Shown: in pieces, positions 11,592 through 23,087 of the stretch | Position numbering within the stretch: position 1 is the stretch's first letter | How the letters are laid out: the number at the start of each line of letters is the position of its first letter | Source: Stomoxys calcitrans | Taxonomy: Eukaryota > Arthropoda > Insecta > Diptera > Muscidae | Reading direction: 5' to 3' | DNA length: 64,000 bases | Assembly: GCF_963082655.1 (NCBI RefSeq) | Contig: NC_081553.1 | Coordinates: forward strand, 153,060,941 to 153,124,940 | Notes under the pieces: generated by a model | What the model was told of the DNA's origin: nothing | Seen by the model: only the letters and a program-made list of their open reading frames with translations | The model's database searches: none | Translations under genes and position numbers: made by a program

Positions 11592-12562
11592 ATGTTCCCC
11601 AATTCTGACAGGGATGGTCTTGGATGTACCACGTTAGTCGAACATCATATCGATACAGGAATGTCCAAGCCAGTAAAACAGAGATACTATCCGATATCTC
11701 CAGCGAGGGAGAAAATTCTATTTACGGAAATTGATAGGATGTTGTCATTGGGAGTTATTGAGGAGAGTCCTCAGTCTCTATGGTCTTCGCCTGGTGTATT
11801 GATAGTTAAACCTGACAAAGTTCGCTTCTGCGTGGACAGCAGGAAACTTAATTCGGCAATGGTAAAGGATTCTTATCCTATTCCAAACATTGAAGGAATT
11901 TTGTCAAAGTTGCCTTCAGTACGTTTTATCTCCAAAGTGGATCTTAAACATGCATTTTAGCAGATAAAACTAGATGATACCTCCAAGTCTAAGACAGCAT
12001 TTACCATACCAAATAGGCCCTTATATCAATTCAGAAGGATGCCCTTCGGGTTGTGCCATGCACCCCAAAGATTGTGCCGTTTGATGGATATGGTAGTTCC
12101 GTATAGTATGAAATCCCACGTATTCGTCTACCTCGACGATTTGTTAATTGTTTCGGAAAATTTTGAGGACCATCTGCAGCATTTGCAGGAGATAGCTTTC
12201 CAGTTTAGGAAGGCTGGACTGACAATCAACGTGAAGAAGAGTTGTTTTGCAATTAGGCACGTGAAGTATTTGGGATATATTGTTGGCGAGGGGTGCCTTA
12301 AGGTTGACCCAGAAATAGTAAGTGCAATTGCCGAATTTCCATCCCCAAAGTCTATACGTTCTCTGAGGCAATTCCTTGGTATGATTGGATGGTATAGGCG
12401 ATTCATTAGTGAGTTTTCTCATTTTACATTTCCTTTAACTGAATTGCTTTCTAAGAAGAAATCGTTTAAATGGACACCTGAAGCGCAAGAGGCGTTCGAA
12501 TTTTTGAAGTGTAAGTTGTGTAGTGCTCCTGTATTGGTCCATGCGGATTTTTCAAAACCATT
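11592..12562 (+). pseudogene. pol: Ty3-type reverse transcriptase, one in-frame stop
   Basis: RT copies the element RNA into DNA. Conserved blocks in order: LVEHHIDTG, RFCVDSRKLN, SKVDLKHAF, QFRRMPFGLCHAP and the catalytic YLDD at 12129-12140, then FLGMIGWYRRFI. A TAG at 11958-11960 breaks the frame where relatives usually have Trp (F-W-Q-I). After it the reading frame is unchanged to 12562. It ends at DFSKPF, where RNase H should begin. Confidence 0.92.
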
Positions 12563-13179
12563 CGTGGAATGGAATTAAGCATAAACTTACTGCTGTGTAT
12601 AGCCCGCAGGCTAATGCCAGCGAGAGAGTAAACAGATCGGTTAATGCTGCTCTTAGATCATATGTAAGGGATGATCAACGGCGATGGGATGAATTTATAC
12701 CCAGTGTTAATTGCGCCCTAAGGAACACAGTGCACCAGACTTTGGAGGAGACTACGTACCAAATCCTGTTTGGTCAACATATGATGACCCATGGGGGAGA
12801 CTATAATCTTGTGCGGAAGCTTCAGTTACTGGAAGATGCGGATCTAGAGTTAAATAGGACGGACAAGTTAACGATGTTGAGAGACTCCATTAAGGGAAAG
12901 GTGAAAGCTGCATATGAGAAAAATGAGAGGTTATATAATTTACGTTCTCGAAATAGACAGTATGATATAGAAGACGAAGTAATTCGACGGAATTTTCCAC
13001 AAAGCATGAAGATAAATAATTTCAGTGCTAAATTGGCACCAGTGGGAATTCGAGCTACAGTAGTACGTAAGATCGGTAATGTAAGTTATGAGCTTAAGGA
13101 TAAGGACACGGGGAAAATTGGGGTCTACAATTTAAAGGATATTTGGGAATATTTTTTTTTTGCCTGGTATAATTTGTGA
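12563..13179 (+). pseudogene. Integrase C-terminal fragment
   Basis: Integrase joins retrotransposon DNA to the genome. Only the end remains: the block around the third catalytic acidic residue (YSPQANASERVNR) and the C-terminal domain (about 12590-13140). The zinc-binding HHCC domain and the first two catalytic Asp are gone. The junction with RT sequence lies at about 12562-12573, in a different frame. It ends 4 bp inside the start of the 3' LTR. Confidence 0.87.
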
Positions 13180-14785
13180 CCTCTTTTATTAACAGTTCCT
13201 AGTATTTTACACACTTGTTGGGAAATATTAACAATTTTATTAAATTTTTGTTTCATTTCTTAAAACATAAGGTGCTTTGAAAATTAAAAGCTGTCTATAT
13301 GTCTATACAGAAATTTTTAATTTTTATTTCAATTTGAAAGACGATTGGTGTTAGACGTGTCAAAAAAAATATTTTATACGAAGAAAAAAAATATTCGAAG
13401 ATTTAATTGAATAATTTTTAAGGATATAAAAGGATCACATACCACATCAACTTATTTTAAAATTTCGGACGACGAAATTAATTTTTCAACTAATTTTTAT
13501 TTTCCTGTTGTTTGGGTAAGCATTTAATCTTTAAATATTGAAGTTCTTTCCTCTAAATTGCATCCCCGTTATTTTATCGCAGATCGCCGATTCCTCTGTG
13601 AATCGGCGCTGTCCACGAACAAAAGAAGAGGAAAACTCCAATCTCAAATTATCTGTATTGGTCCCAAATTTCCTTAGACATCAATCCCCTAATTATTATA
13701 TAATCGGTCCCAAAGACCAATTGATGCCTTTTAAAGGCGGATATTGAGATTTTTGATTCTACTAATATCAAGACCGGAGTCTTCTAATCGATGGTTTGAT
13801 TAGAGCTCAAAGAGTCCAAAATTGACCTAAAACCCTGACTTGTCAAATCAATAGTCTTCCCGTCCATAGTTTTATTGGAGCCCAATGGACACAGCATTTC
13901 CCTATTACCGAATTGTGTCAATTAAAGAATTCTGGGGATTCTCATTTTTTTCAATTGGAGATAAAACAAGAATTATTTATAGTATATACATTTAGATTAT
14001 TTCCCCCATTATTATATACAAGACAATTATTAAATTTATATGTTACCTTGGTGCACGAGCAAAGCAAATTTGAAGCCTTAACTTTTATAACCACCCAGAA
14101 CTATAGCAATTTCAAATCCCACGTCTGAAGGCCTAAGGACATCATGGATATTAGCTGGTGAGTTTTCATAATATTATTGAATTTGTTATGCTCATGCCAC
14201 ATTTTTATAATAACACAAATTCACGACACTTATCTTTACTAAATGCTAGGTTTAGTTTTTATTTTTACGTAAACTATAGTTCTTTCTTTCAATATCATTC
14301 ACTTTTAACTTATTTATAAACGTAGATTACCTTTAATACAATCACTTTTTATTGGACTAAGTTTTATACCTTTAATTGCCACAAATCGATTTCTATTAAT
14401 TTTTGAATATATTATAACGATGTTTTAAACATTTTTTTTATAACTCACGAAAGGTAAAGGACATACAGTAGTGGGAAATAAAATGGGCTGAAGAATTCGT
14501 CAGCATGGTTGGGTGGGTAGAGAATGGCAGTCAAATTACATCTTAGACTGCTCCTGAGATTAGCTTCACTCTAATTTCTTCTGTCCTTAATTTTTCTTTT
14601 ATTTAATACCTTTGCTATTCTTCTTTTCACTTACTATTCTTTTAAGCTACCTTATTTTTACTTTTATGGCAGCGAAACCAAGCCTAGTTCCAACGGGAAA
14701 GAACCGCCCCAGGACTGAGCACGGCCGGCGGCGAGGAGGTAGCGACTCCCAGAGGAATTAGGGCCCAACGTGGTGGTTCGTTACA
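13175..14785 (+). repeat. 3' LTR
   Basis: An LTR of 1611 bp, collinear with the 5' LTR and ending GGTTCGTTACA. The sequence just upstream is T-rich (13151-13161) and I see no good polypurine tract next to the LTR, another sign of decay. Confidence 0.93.
13425..13432 (+). promoter_or_regulatory. TATA-like box in 3' LTR
   Basis: TATAAAAG at 250 bp from the LTR start, the counterpart of 7661-7668. Confidence 0.5.
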
Positions 14786-15373
14786 ATCTAGCCATGTCCG
14801 TCCGTCCGTCCGTCTGTCTGTCGTAAGCACGCTAACTTCCGAAGGAGTAAAGCTAGCCGCTTGAAATTTTGTACAAATACTTCTTATTAGTGTGGGTCGG
14901 TTGGTATTGTAAATGGGCCATATCGGTCCATGTTTTGATATAGCTGTCATATACACCGATCTGGGATCTTGACTTCTTGAGCCTCTAGAGGTCGAAATTA
15001 TTATCCGATTTGCCTGAAATTTTGTACGACGGATTCTCTCATGACCATCAACATACGTGTTTATTATGGTCTGAATCGGTCTATAGCCCGATACAGCTCC
15101 CATATAAATCGATCTCTCTATTTTACTTCTTGAGCCCCCAAAGGGCGCAATTCTTATTCGAATTGGCTGACATTTTACACAGGCCTCCAACATATAATTT
15201 AATTGTGGTCCAAACCGGACCATATCTTGATATCGCTCTAATAGCAGAGGAAATCTTTTCTTATATCCTTTTTTCCCAAAGAAGAGTTGCCCGGAAAGGA
15301 ACTCGACAAATGCGATCCATGGTGGAGCGTATATAAGATTCGGCCCGGCCGAACTTAGCACGCTTTTACTTGT
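14786..15373 (+). mobile_element. DINE-1/INE-1-like element, 3' part
   Basis: Continues the element broken at 7409: ATCTAGCCATGTCCGTCCG, then repeats of 'ATATAGCT..CATATAAACCGATCT..TTGAC' style, ending TTCGGCCCGGCCGAAC...CACGCTTTTACTTG. The GC-rich palindrome near the 3' end is the family's terminal hairpin. ORFs on either strand here are chance frames of an abundant repeat. Confidence 0.88.
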
Positions 15374-15480
15374 TCATCTTCCTATCGACCGTTTCGATAT
15401 TCCACAGTATTATATGCGCATTCGTAGCCAATGCTCTATACTCGGACTGCGTCGACCCGAAAGGCTTCGTACGTAATGGA
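15374..15480 (-). pseudogene. Non-LTR retrotransposon C-terminal fragment (inverted)
   Basis: The minus strand encodes a piece with PFGSTQSEYRALATNAH, matching PFGSTQSELREWATNAH of the plus-strand element at about 15987-16040. It is a fragment of the RNase H/C-terminal region of the same non-LTR family, inverted and fused to family X. Confidence 0.7.
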
Positions 15481-15668
15481 TGACAAAATGTTCTATTCGT
15501 GCATATTGGTATCAAAAAGTGCTCAAGAGTACGAAATAGCTTATCTTCACCTACAGCGAGCGGGAACAGCTGCAACTAAGCAACTTGCTACGAATTATCA
15601 GTCTTGACAAAAATACGATATATCGTAACAAATCGTACCAGGAATGGAAGAAAACTTACTAATTGTGG
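15481..15668 (+). repeat. Family X segment left of a non-LTR insertion
   Basis: Matches 22090-22190 in the same orientation (TACAGCGAGCGGGAACAGC, then ...ACTAATTGTGG). Family X continues after the insertion at 16515. It contains the first copy of the target duplication. Confidence 0.75.
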
Positions 15669-16513
15669 ATCAAAGCTAGAGGACAGAGTGGGCCTGGGGG
15701 TTTACATTGAAAATGCAGGGACTGACATCTGTTTTAGACTGCCAGACCATAATACGGTCCTGCAAGTGTGAACATCTTCACCGACAGTAAAATTGCCATT
15801 AGGGCAATAACAACCAGGACGGTAAGGTCACGAACAGTCTTTCAGTGTAAGAAGGAGATTAACGCCTTCTCTGAAGATGGGAAAATGCGCATCGTTTGGG
15901 TGTCGGGCCATAACGGAGCAAGGAGAAATGAAAGGGCATACGATTAGGCGGTGAAGGCCAGAGGAATGCCGTCAATAAACTTGGTTAATCCGACGCCTTT
16001 CGGGTCGACGCAGTCCGAGTTAAGGGAGTGGGCGACGAATGCGCATGCAACATTGTGGAACAGCGAAACGGTCGGTAGGACGGCGAAAATCCTATGGGGG
16101 AATCCAGATCGTGAGAAGACGAGGCCATTACTGAAAGGAAGTAAGAAGGAGGTCAGTATAGCTGTTGGTATCATAACGGGACACATAGGACTACGAGCTC
16201 ACTTATGGAAAATCGGTGCGGCAAGTGATAGGATGTGTAGGGCATGCGGGGAAGATGATGAGACGTTGGAGCATTTCCTTTGTCATTGCCCGGCTTTCGC
16301 GTCTAACAGATACCTGTACTTAGGTCGAGACACAATATCAGACATGAACCAACTTAGGGGAGTGGCATTGAAAACAATTAAGGAATTCCCAAGATAAAAT
16401 TTTTGTTAGGTTACTTTATAGCTTGTAGAGCGCACAACAAGCCGATTACTGGGTTATTATATCCATAGTGGAATCGGGCGGATTAATATCTGCACCCTCT
16501 TTTCAACCTAACC
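15669..16513 (+). mobile_element. 5'-truncated non-LTR retrotransposon with 12 bp target duplication
   Basis: An 845 bp insert flanked by TACTAATTGTGG at 15657-15668 and 16514-16525. It encodes the end of an ORF2: RNase H remnants (FTDSK near 15780; IVWVSGHNGARRNERAYD at about 15893-15945) and the C-terminal domain in the open frame 15951-16397, with a cysteine/histidine cluster CRACX8-9HFLC, then a 3' UTR. The 5' truncation and target duplication are hallmarks of target-primed reverse transcription. The clade is R1/I/LOA-like; I cannot choose. Stops lie in the RNase H part, so it is dead on arrival. Confidence 0.85.
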
Positions 16514-16525
16514 TACTAATTGTGG

Positions 16526-18220
16526 TGTAATTGGTACCTTGAAAGCATATATTGGACGGCTAGAAGACTTTTTGAAAATCGTACATATAAGTACCTAAAC
16601 ATTCAAAATAGAAGATTTTTTGAAATTCGTTCATTTAATTTCTAAAACGTAGAAAATGGTAATTATGCACAGTGCGATAAAGCTAAAAAATATGAGATGC
16701 AGTTACTCTTTGACAGTATATTGGGGGCAACTAGAATTTTTTAATTTTTACATTTAGGTATTAAAACGTGCAAAACGGCACTTTCCTTATGTATTGAGCT
16801 GGTGCTCTGAATTTCGGGATACAGTTGCACTTCGTAGATTTATGTACTAAAACCAACAACATTGAAATTTTATGGAGCTAGACTCTGCAGTTACACTATT
16901 TAATTTTCAAAGCAGGTGTTTGCAAATTTGTATATTTAGGCGGAGGAACAAATAAACAAACAGACATTATTATTGGTATTTTCATAAATGTATTTATTTA
17001 CAACTAGAATCCCGGCGGTCCGTTTCGTTAAGGTATAGCCGTATCGTCATTTCGAGAGCTCAAGATCACTTTGTGAAGAAAGTACCATTTTGTATGTTTT
17101 AGTACCCAAATGCACGAATAAAAAACAAATTTTCTAGCCGCACTATATTTAATGGCAAGGTGAACCCGATTCCAAATTTTGAGTGCTCTAGCTCAATTCG
17201 TAGAGAAAGTACCATTTTGTTTGTCTTAGTACCTAAATGAACGACTTTGAAAAAAATTTCGATCACCCAAAACTTGTCGTCAAGATATAGGTGTATCCCA
17301 ATTTTGAGAGCTCTATCTTACTCCGTAAAAAAATTTACCATATAATACGTTTGAGTAACTCAATGCACGAATAAAAAATATCTTCCAGTCGCCCAATATA
17401 TACTTTCAAAGTACAAATTGCACCACAATTAGTACGTTTTCTTCCACATGTCGTATTTTTGTCAAGGCTGCGTTAATGTTTGCCAAATTGCTTAATTCTC
17501 GCTGCTCCCGTTCGTTGTAGGCAGAGATGAGCTCTTTTGTATTATTTTGCACTTTCTGCTACAACAATGTACGATTTTTAAATAGATCATTTTGTCACCC
17601 ATCATATTTTTCCTAGTTGTACCTACATGTCATATTTCAGACCCCTAGCTCCATCTGTAAAGAAATTATAAAATGGTACCAATTTTGGTACCAAAATGTT
17701 TGAATTTTAATTAGATCATTTAGTCACCTTTCATATTTTTCTTAGTTTCACCTACATTCCTAATTTCAGACCTACAGCTCCATCAATAAAGAAAATACCA
17801 AATGGTACCAATTTTGGTTCCAAAATATTAGAAACATCAAATAGATCATTTAGTCACCCATGATATTTTTTCCCGTTGTATCTACATGCCTGTAGATACG
17901 TCTATAAAGAAAGTATCAACAGGTACCAACTTTGGTACTAAAATGTTCGAATTTTAAATAGATCATTTAGTCATCCTTTATGTTTTTCCCTTGTAGATAC
18001 ATGCCTATTTTCAGACCTGTATCTACATCTGTAAAGAAAGAACAAATGGTACCAATATTGGTACCAAAATTTACGAATTTTGAATAGATAATTTTATCGT
18101 CCATTATATTTTCTCTATTTGTACCTACATGCCAAGTTTCAGACCTGTAGCTCCATCTAAAAAGAAAATGCCAAATGGTGTCAAAATGTTCCAATTTTAA
18201 ACAGACCAATTTTGCTGTCA
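16526..18220 (-). repeat. Family X, left arm of a large inverted repeat
   Basis: Non-coding modular repeat. From about 16840 to 18220 it is the inverted counterpart of 21130-23155. Checked anchors include 17450-17620 against 22019-22300, and the rc of 18046-18140 against about 21770-21860. Modules of about 129 bp, each with 'AATGGTACCAATTTTGGTACC', recur at 17672, 17801, 17921, 18043 and 18173. The part 16526-16840 has the plus orientation of 22185 onward, so modules occur in both orientations. I do not recognise the family. Confidence 0.75.
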
Positions 18221-18946
18221 AAATGCACGAATGTATGTGCCTGCAAAGCCAGTTTCCAGTACTTCCACACAAATGGTAACACCATTTCAAAATAACATTG
18301 TGTGTTATTGGCACGATGTCATGCATCTCCCATTGCTCGATATACGCCTGCTGAAGGGCCTGCAAAGTCCTACAAAAACAGTGTTTTGGGCTGGCCTGCA
18401 ACAGCACCAATTAAATAAGGCCTGCTCTTAATGTTTGCACTTCGAATAATCGGATATTTGTATGACCTAAAAAAGCAAAAAAAATAAAAAGAACCATTTT
18501 TGTTATTTTTACGCAATATTATTATTGAGACATTTTGCCCCTTTTCGCGTGTTAACTATTATTTTCATATCGCTTCAACATTTAGTTGAAGACCACTTTT
18601 TGCTGCCAGAGTGATTTGAACTCAGGTCCCTTCAAATGCACCACACAATTATTGTAATGAACAGTAAAAGGTTTATTTCAACTTAACAACAAAATTGTAG
18701 TAGACAACATACCCCTTCATTGCAGTTTGCAGGCATACGTAGGTGCATGCAATACGGCAAGGGTAAAAATGCTCATGCACACAAACACAGGTTCGATTCC
18801 AGCGGCCGGCAATTTTTTTCTTTAAAATAATTTAAAAAAATTCGGCGCAATTTTTTATGTTTTTCTCATTTAACAATTTTTTAAAAGTGACTTCTACGCT
18901 TTTTTAATTTTTTAATTCATTTTTATTTACTATGTCATTGTCAAAA
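18221..18946. other. A/T-rich spacer with tRNA-like motifs
   Basis: No gene seen. Two pol III B-box-like motifs occur: minus-strand GAGTTCAAATCAC (rc of about 18618-18630) and plus-strand GGTTCGATTCC (about 18793-18803). Neither folds into a convincing tRNA (the T-stem has mismatches). They may be SINE heads. Long T and A runs follow at 18810-18940. Confidence 0.45.
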
Positions 18947-21100
18947 TCTTATATATAAAAATCAATTTGTGTTTGTTTGTAGGTTTGTGTGTTCCTTATA
19001 GACTCAGAAACGGCTGAACCGATTTTCTTGAAATTTTCACAGATGGTGCATAATGACCCCGTGGTGAAAATAGGGTACCACATTTTTTGATATCTGAAGT
19101 GGGGACGGACCCTCCCCCTTACCCTAATTTTCAGAAACGCCAGATCTCGGAGATGGGTGGTGCGATTGAGGCGAAATTTTGTGTGCTCTTATATAGTACC
19201 CTAAAAATAAAAATTTGGTATCCAAATTACGAATGGGGTACCTAGGGGGGCCGCCCCACCTTATCACCTACCAAACATATATTTAGACCAATCACGCCAA
19301 TATGGGACTCAAATGAAAGGTATTTAGGATAAGAAAACGTATCTGATATCCAATTGTCGGACCAAGTGCTAGGGGACCACCCCAAACCCCAAAACACCCT
19401 CAAATCGGACATATTTACCGACAATGGCAATATGGGACCCAAATGAGAGGTATTAGAATACGAATCTGATATCCTAATGTGGGTCTACGTTTCTGGGGGT
19501 CTTCCTCTTTCCCAAAACACCCCCCAAACAAGACTTATTTACTGACCATGGGAATATGGGGCTTAAATAAAAGGTATTTAAATGTAGAATACGAATCTGA
19601 TATCCAAATATGAGAGCAAGTGTTTGGGGGGCCGCCTCTCACCAAAAACATCCCCCAAAGTGGACACATTTACGACCATAGCAATATGGGGCTCAAATGA
19701 AAGGTCTTTGGGAGTAAAGTACGAAATTGATATCAATATTCGGGAAAAGTGTCTACGGGGCCACCCCACTCCCATAACACCGCCCAAATAGTAAGTATTT
19801 TCTGACTATTGCAATATGAGGCTCAAATAAGATGGTTTTTAAAGTGGAACACGAATCCGATATATATTTTCAAGGCCAACTCACTGAGTGGCCGGCCATC
19901 CGCCAAAACTCCCCTTAAGACCGCCATGTTTGCGACTATGGAAATATGGGGCTCAAATTAAAGGTATGTGAGAGTGGACCACGTATCTGATGTCAACATT
20001 AGGGGCCAACTGTCTAGCGGACGTACCACCACCATAACAACCCCCAAATAGGACGTATTTGCTCACCAAGACGATTTTGGTCTTAAAGAGAGGGGAACTA
20101 AATATTCATAGTTTTTAGGGCCAATACCCCAAACCGGACAGATTAGCTGACTTGCAATAAGGAGTTTAAATGTGATTAGAAAACGAATGAGATATCCAAT
20201 AGATATATGAGAATAGAGCACGATATCCAATAGATATATGAGAATAGATATATAGATATATGAGAATAGAGAACGTTGCTGGTATATTTTCCGGGCTTAA
20301 TGTTTGGGGACCACCCCAATCCCCAAAACACCCATAAATCGGGCATATTTACCGACAATGTCAATGTGCAGCTTAAATGAAAGGTTTTGAGGGGTGGAGC
20401 AAGAATTGATACCCATTTTCGGGACCAATTTTCTGGGGGTCTTCCCCTTTCCCAAAATACCCCACAAACAGCAATTTGTTAGTGACCATCGCAATATGGG
20501 GCTCAAATAAAGGTATTTGGGAGTATAATACGAATTTGACATCGAAATGTGATGCACTAAATACTTGGTTTAGTGCATCACCCCATTCCCAAAACGCCCC
20601 CAAAGGGAAAAATTTTTCGACCATCCCAATATGTGGCTCAAATGAAAGGTATTTGAGATTAGAAAACGAATTTGATAACCGATCTTGGGGCCATGTGTTT
20701 GGGGACGTCTCATCCTGTAAACATCTCTTAAGCCAATGGCAATATGGGGTTTAAATAAATGGTATTTGAGAGAAGAGCACGATGCTGATATTTTTTCCGG
20801 GCCAAGTAGCTGGGGGACCGCCTCTCCCCTGAAAACACCAGTACATTAGACATTATGGGAATATCGGGCTGAAATGAAGTATTTTAAGAATGGAGTACAC
20901 CTTACATCCAAACTTAAATTAGTAGACCCATAGAGATCATATGTGATTCAGATAAAGACACTTATATTGTTAAACTGTTAGTCAAGTTAGCATGGTATTT
21001 CACTAAAAGATCTTTAATTGTCGAAAATAAATATTCCACGGAAACTTTTGTTCCATATAAAGTAAAAGAAAGCGCTGCGGAGCGGGCCCGGGTCAGCTAG
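18947..21100 (+). mobile_element. Non-autonomous Helitron, complete (copy H1)
   Basis: Begins TCTTATATATAAAAATCAA after an A and ends GCGGAGCGGGCCCGGGTC..CTAG before a T. TC start, CTAG end, a GC-rich 3' hairpin and A|T insertion without target duplication are Helitron rules. After a conserved 5' part (CCTTATAGACTCAGAAACGG), the interior is a series of diverged modules of about 130 bp, each with TATGGGGCTCAAATGAAAGG, CGAATCTGATATC and CCCCAAAACACCCC. No Rep/helicase sequence. Short ORFs recur because the modules recur; they are not genes. Confidence 0.82.
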
Positions 21101-22765
21101 TATATACATAAAAGAGCAGCGAGACTGACTGACTGATCGTCGCCCAGCTCAAACGGCTAATGGTAGAACCATGAAATCTTGTACAATTGTTGTTATTGGA
21201 TCATAGGCATGGAATAAAACGTGATTTGGTGAAATTCATACGTTTAGGTACAAAAAAAAACCAAAAAGTAGTAAATTGTGTGTTTTTACCCAGCACGGAA
21301 GGATAGGTTTGGAATTATGATTTTGGGTTCAAATTAAAGAGCGTCTCGAAAAAATAAAATTTAGTTGCAAAAATCTTCCAAAATAGTACCGGAAGTGGTA
21401 AAAATAGTACGTTTGGTGCCGCAATTGGTTCTATTTGGTACTTTCTTTGTAAATTGAGCTAGAGCTCTGAAGTTTGGAATTTAAAAACAGCATGGCAAAC
21501 CTAATAGAACGACTAGAAGAGGTTTTGGAAATTTTTACATTTAGGTATTAAAAAAAGCACCAAAAATGTACGAAATGGGCGAGCTTTATACAGGGCGGAT
21601 GGATAGAGTTAGAATTTAAAAATTTGTCTTAAACGGAATCTGCTGAAGAGAAAAAATTGGAAAAACAGTACTGTTAATGGGAGAAAACGTACGTTTAGTA
21701 CCGCAATTGGTACCATTTGGTACTTTCTTTACAGATGGAGCTAGAGGCCTGAAATTTTGCATGTAGGTAGAACCAGGAAATATATGATGGTTGACTAAAT
21801 TATCTGTTCAAAATTCGTACGTTTTGGTAACAAAATTGGTACTATTTGGTACTTTCTTTATATATGTAGCTACAGGTCCGAAATTTGGCATGCAGATACA
21901 TTGATGATTAAAATTCGAACATTTTGGTACCAAAATAAGTACCATTTGATCATTTCTTTGCAGGTGGAACTAGAAGTCTGAAATTTGACATATAAGTACA
22001 ACGAGGAAAAATATGATGGGTGACTAAATGATCTATTTAAAAATCGTACAATGTTGTAGCAGAAAGTGTAAAATAATACACAAGAGCTCATCTCTGCCTA
22101 CAGCGAACGGGAGCAGCTAGAACTAAGCAATTTGAAAAACATTAGCAGTCTTGAACAAAATACATTATGTGGAAGAAACTGTACTAATTGTGGTGCCTTG
22201 AAAGTATATATTGGGCAACTAGAAGATATTTTTGTGCATTCGTGCATTTAAGTACTCTAACGTACGAAAAGGTACATTCTTTACGGAGTAAGATAAAACT
22301 CTCAAAATAGGGATACATCTATACGTTGACGACAAGTTTTGGGCGATCTGAAGATTTTTTTTTTAAATCATACATTTAGGTACTAAGACATACAAAATTG
22401 TAATTTCTCTACGAATTGAGCTAGAGCACTCAAAATTTGGAATCGGGTTCACCTTTAGGTAATAAAAAATAGAAAGTGGTACTTTTTTTACAGAGTGATC
22501 TTTAGTTCTCAAAATTGGGATACAATTTCACCTTGACATTAAATATAGGGCGGCTAGAAAAATTGTTTTTAATTCGTGCATTTAGGTATTAAAACATAGA
22601 AAATGATACTTTCTTTACAGAGTGATCTTTAGTTCTCAAAATACAGCTACAGGATACAGCTAAACCAAGTTGCTAGTTGTAAACATGTACATCTATGAAA
22701 ATAACAATAATAATGTTTGTTTATTTGTTTCTTCGTCTAAAGCTGAGTATTCTGTTAAGCTTTTC
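21101..22765 (+). repeat. Family X, right arm of the inverted repeat
   Basis: Starts directly after the Helitron end with TATATACATAAAAGAGCAGC and GACTGACTGACTGATCG, possibly the true 5' end of family X. Modules with 'GTACCATTTGGTACTTTC' and 'TTTACAGATGGAGCTAGAG' follow. It is the inverted counterpart of 16840-18220. No coding potential is visible. Confidence 0.72.
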
Positions 22766-23087
22766 AGGTGGAATGCTATCAAACTTCATATAAAAAAACG
22801 TCGGCGAAATGCTGGAGGAAAATAGGCGAAAAAGAAGTACTCTGTTTAAATGTCAGTAGTACTGCGAAAAATGTCAGAAAGAGAATTTAGTGGCACCGCT
22901 TGACATCATTGTCGGCATAATTTTTGTTTTACTTGTTTCAATTGTTCGTTATTTCTTTTTGTTATTTTATTTATTTCCGAAAAAAATAATAAAGCCATAA
23001 GTGCAGATAAAAAACGTCTTTTGGTATGAAAATAACAACAAAACATATCTGTCAAATTCCGACTATTCCGAAAGCAGAGTAGAAAAC
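22766..23087. other. Unidentified insertion in family X arm
   Basis: In the left arm the corresponding sequences are adjacent (about 16890-16935). Here they are separated by about 320 bp with weakly complementary ends (TATTCTG... and ...GCAGAGTA). It may be a MITE; no transposase. The minus-strand 73-codon ORF at 22906-23127 looks like chance. Confidence 0.45.

Larger units (their letters stand above)
7410..14785 (+). mobile_element. Ty3-type LTR retrotransposon with internal deletion
   Basis: Complete element boundaries: two LTRs beginning TGTGACCTC and ending GTTACA (7410-9039 and 13175-14785), flanked by a 4 bp target duplication ATCT (7406-7409 and 14786-14789). It lies inside a DINE-1 element whose halves join cleanly when it is removed (GTCGATCTAGCCATGTCC). 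Internal order is primer site, gag, protease, RT, then a junction directly into the integrase C-terminal part. RNase H and the catalytic N-terminal half of integrase are missing. There is no env-like ORF. Gag and zinc-finger style suggest the Mdg3/Blastopia side of Ty3 elements (inference). Frameshifts and stops mean it is not autonomous. Confidence 0.92.

Noticed and set aside
9795..13179. An endogenous retrovirus with an envelope gene
   Set aside because: No env-like ORF, signal peptide or transmembrane frame lies between integrase and the 3' LTR; the integrase end runs into the LTR.
14684..15361. A 225-codon minus-strand ORF
   Set aside because: It spans the LTR end and a DINE-1 element and is antisense to both; similar chance frames occur in other DINE-1 copies.
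18793..18803. A genuine tRNA gene near the GGTTCGATTCC motif
   Set aside because: T-stem mismatches and no acceptor or anticodon arm could be found at the proper distance.
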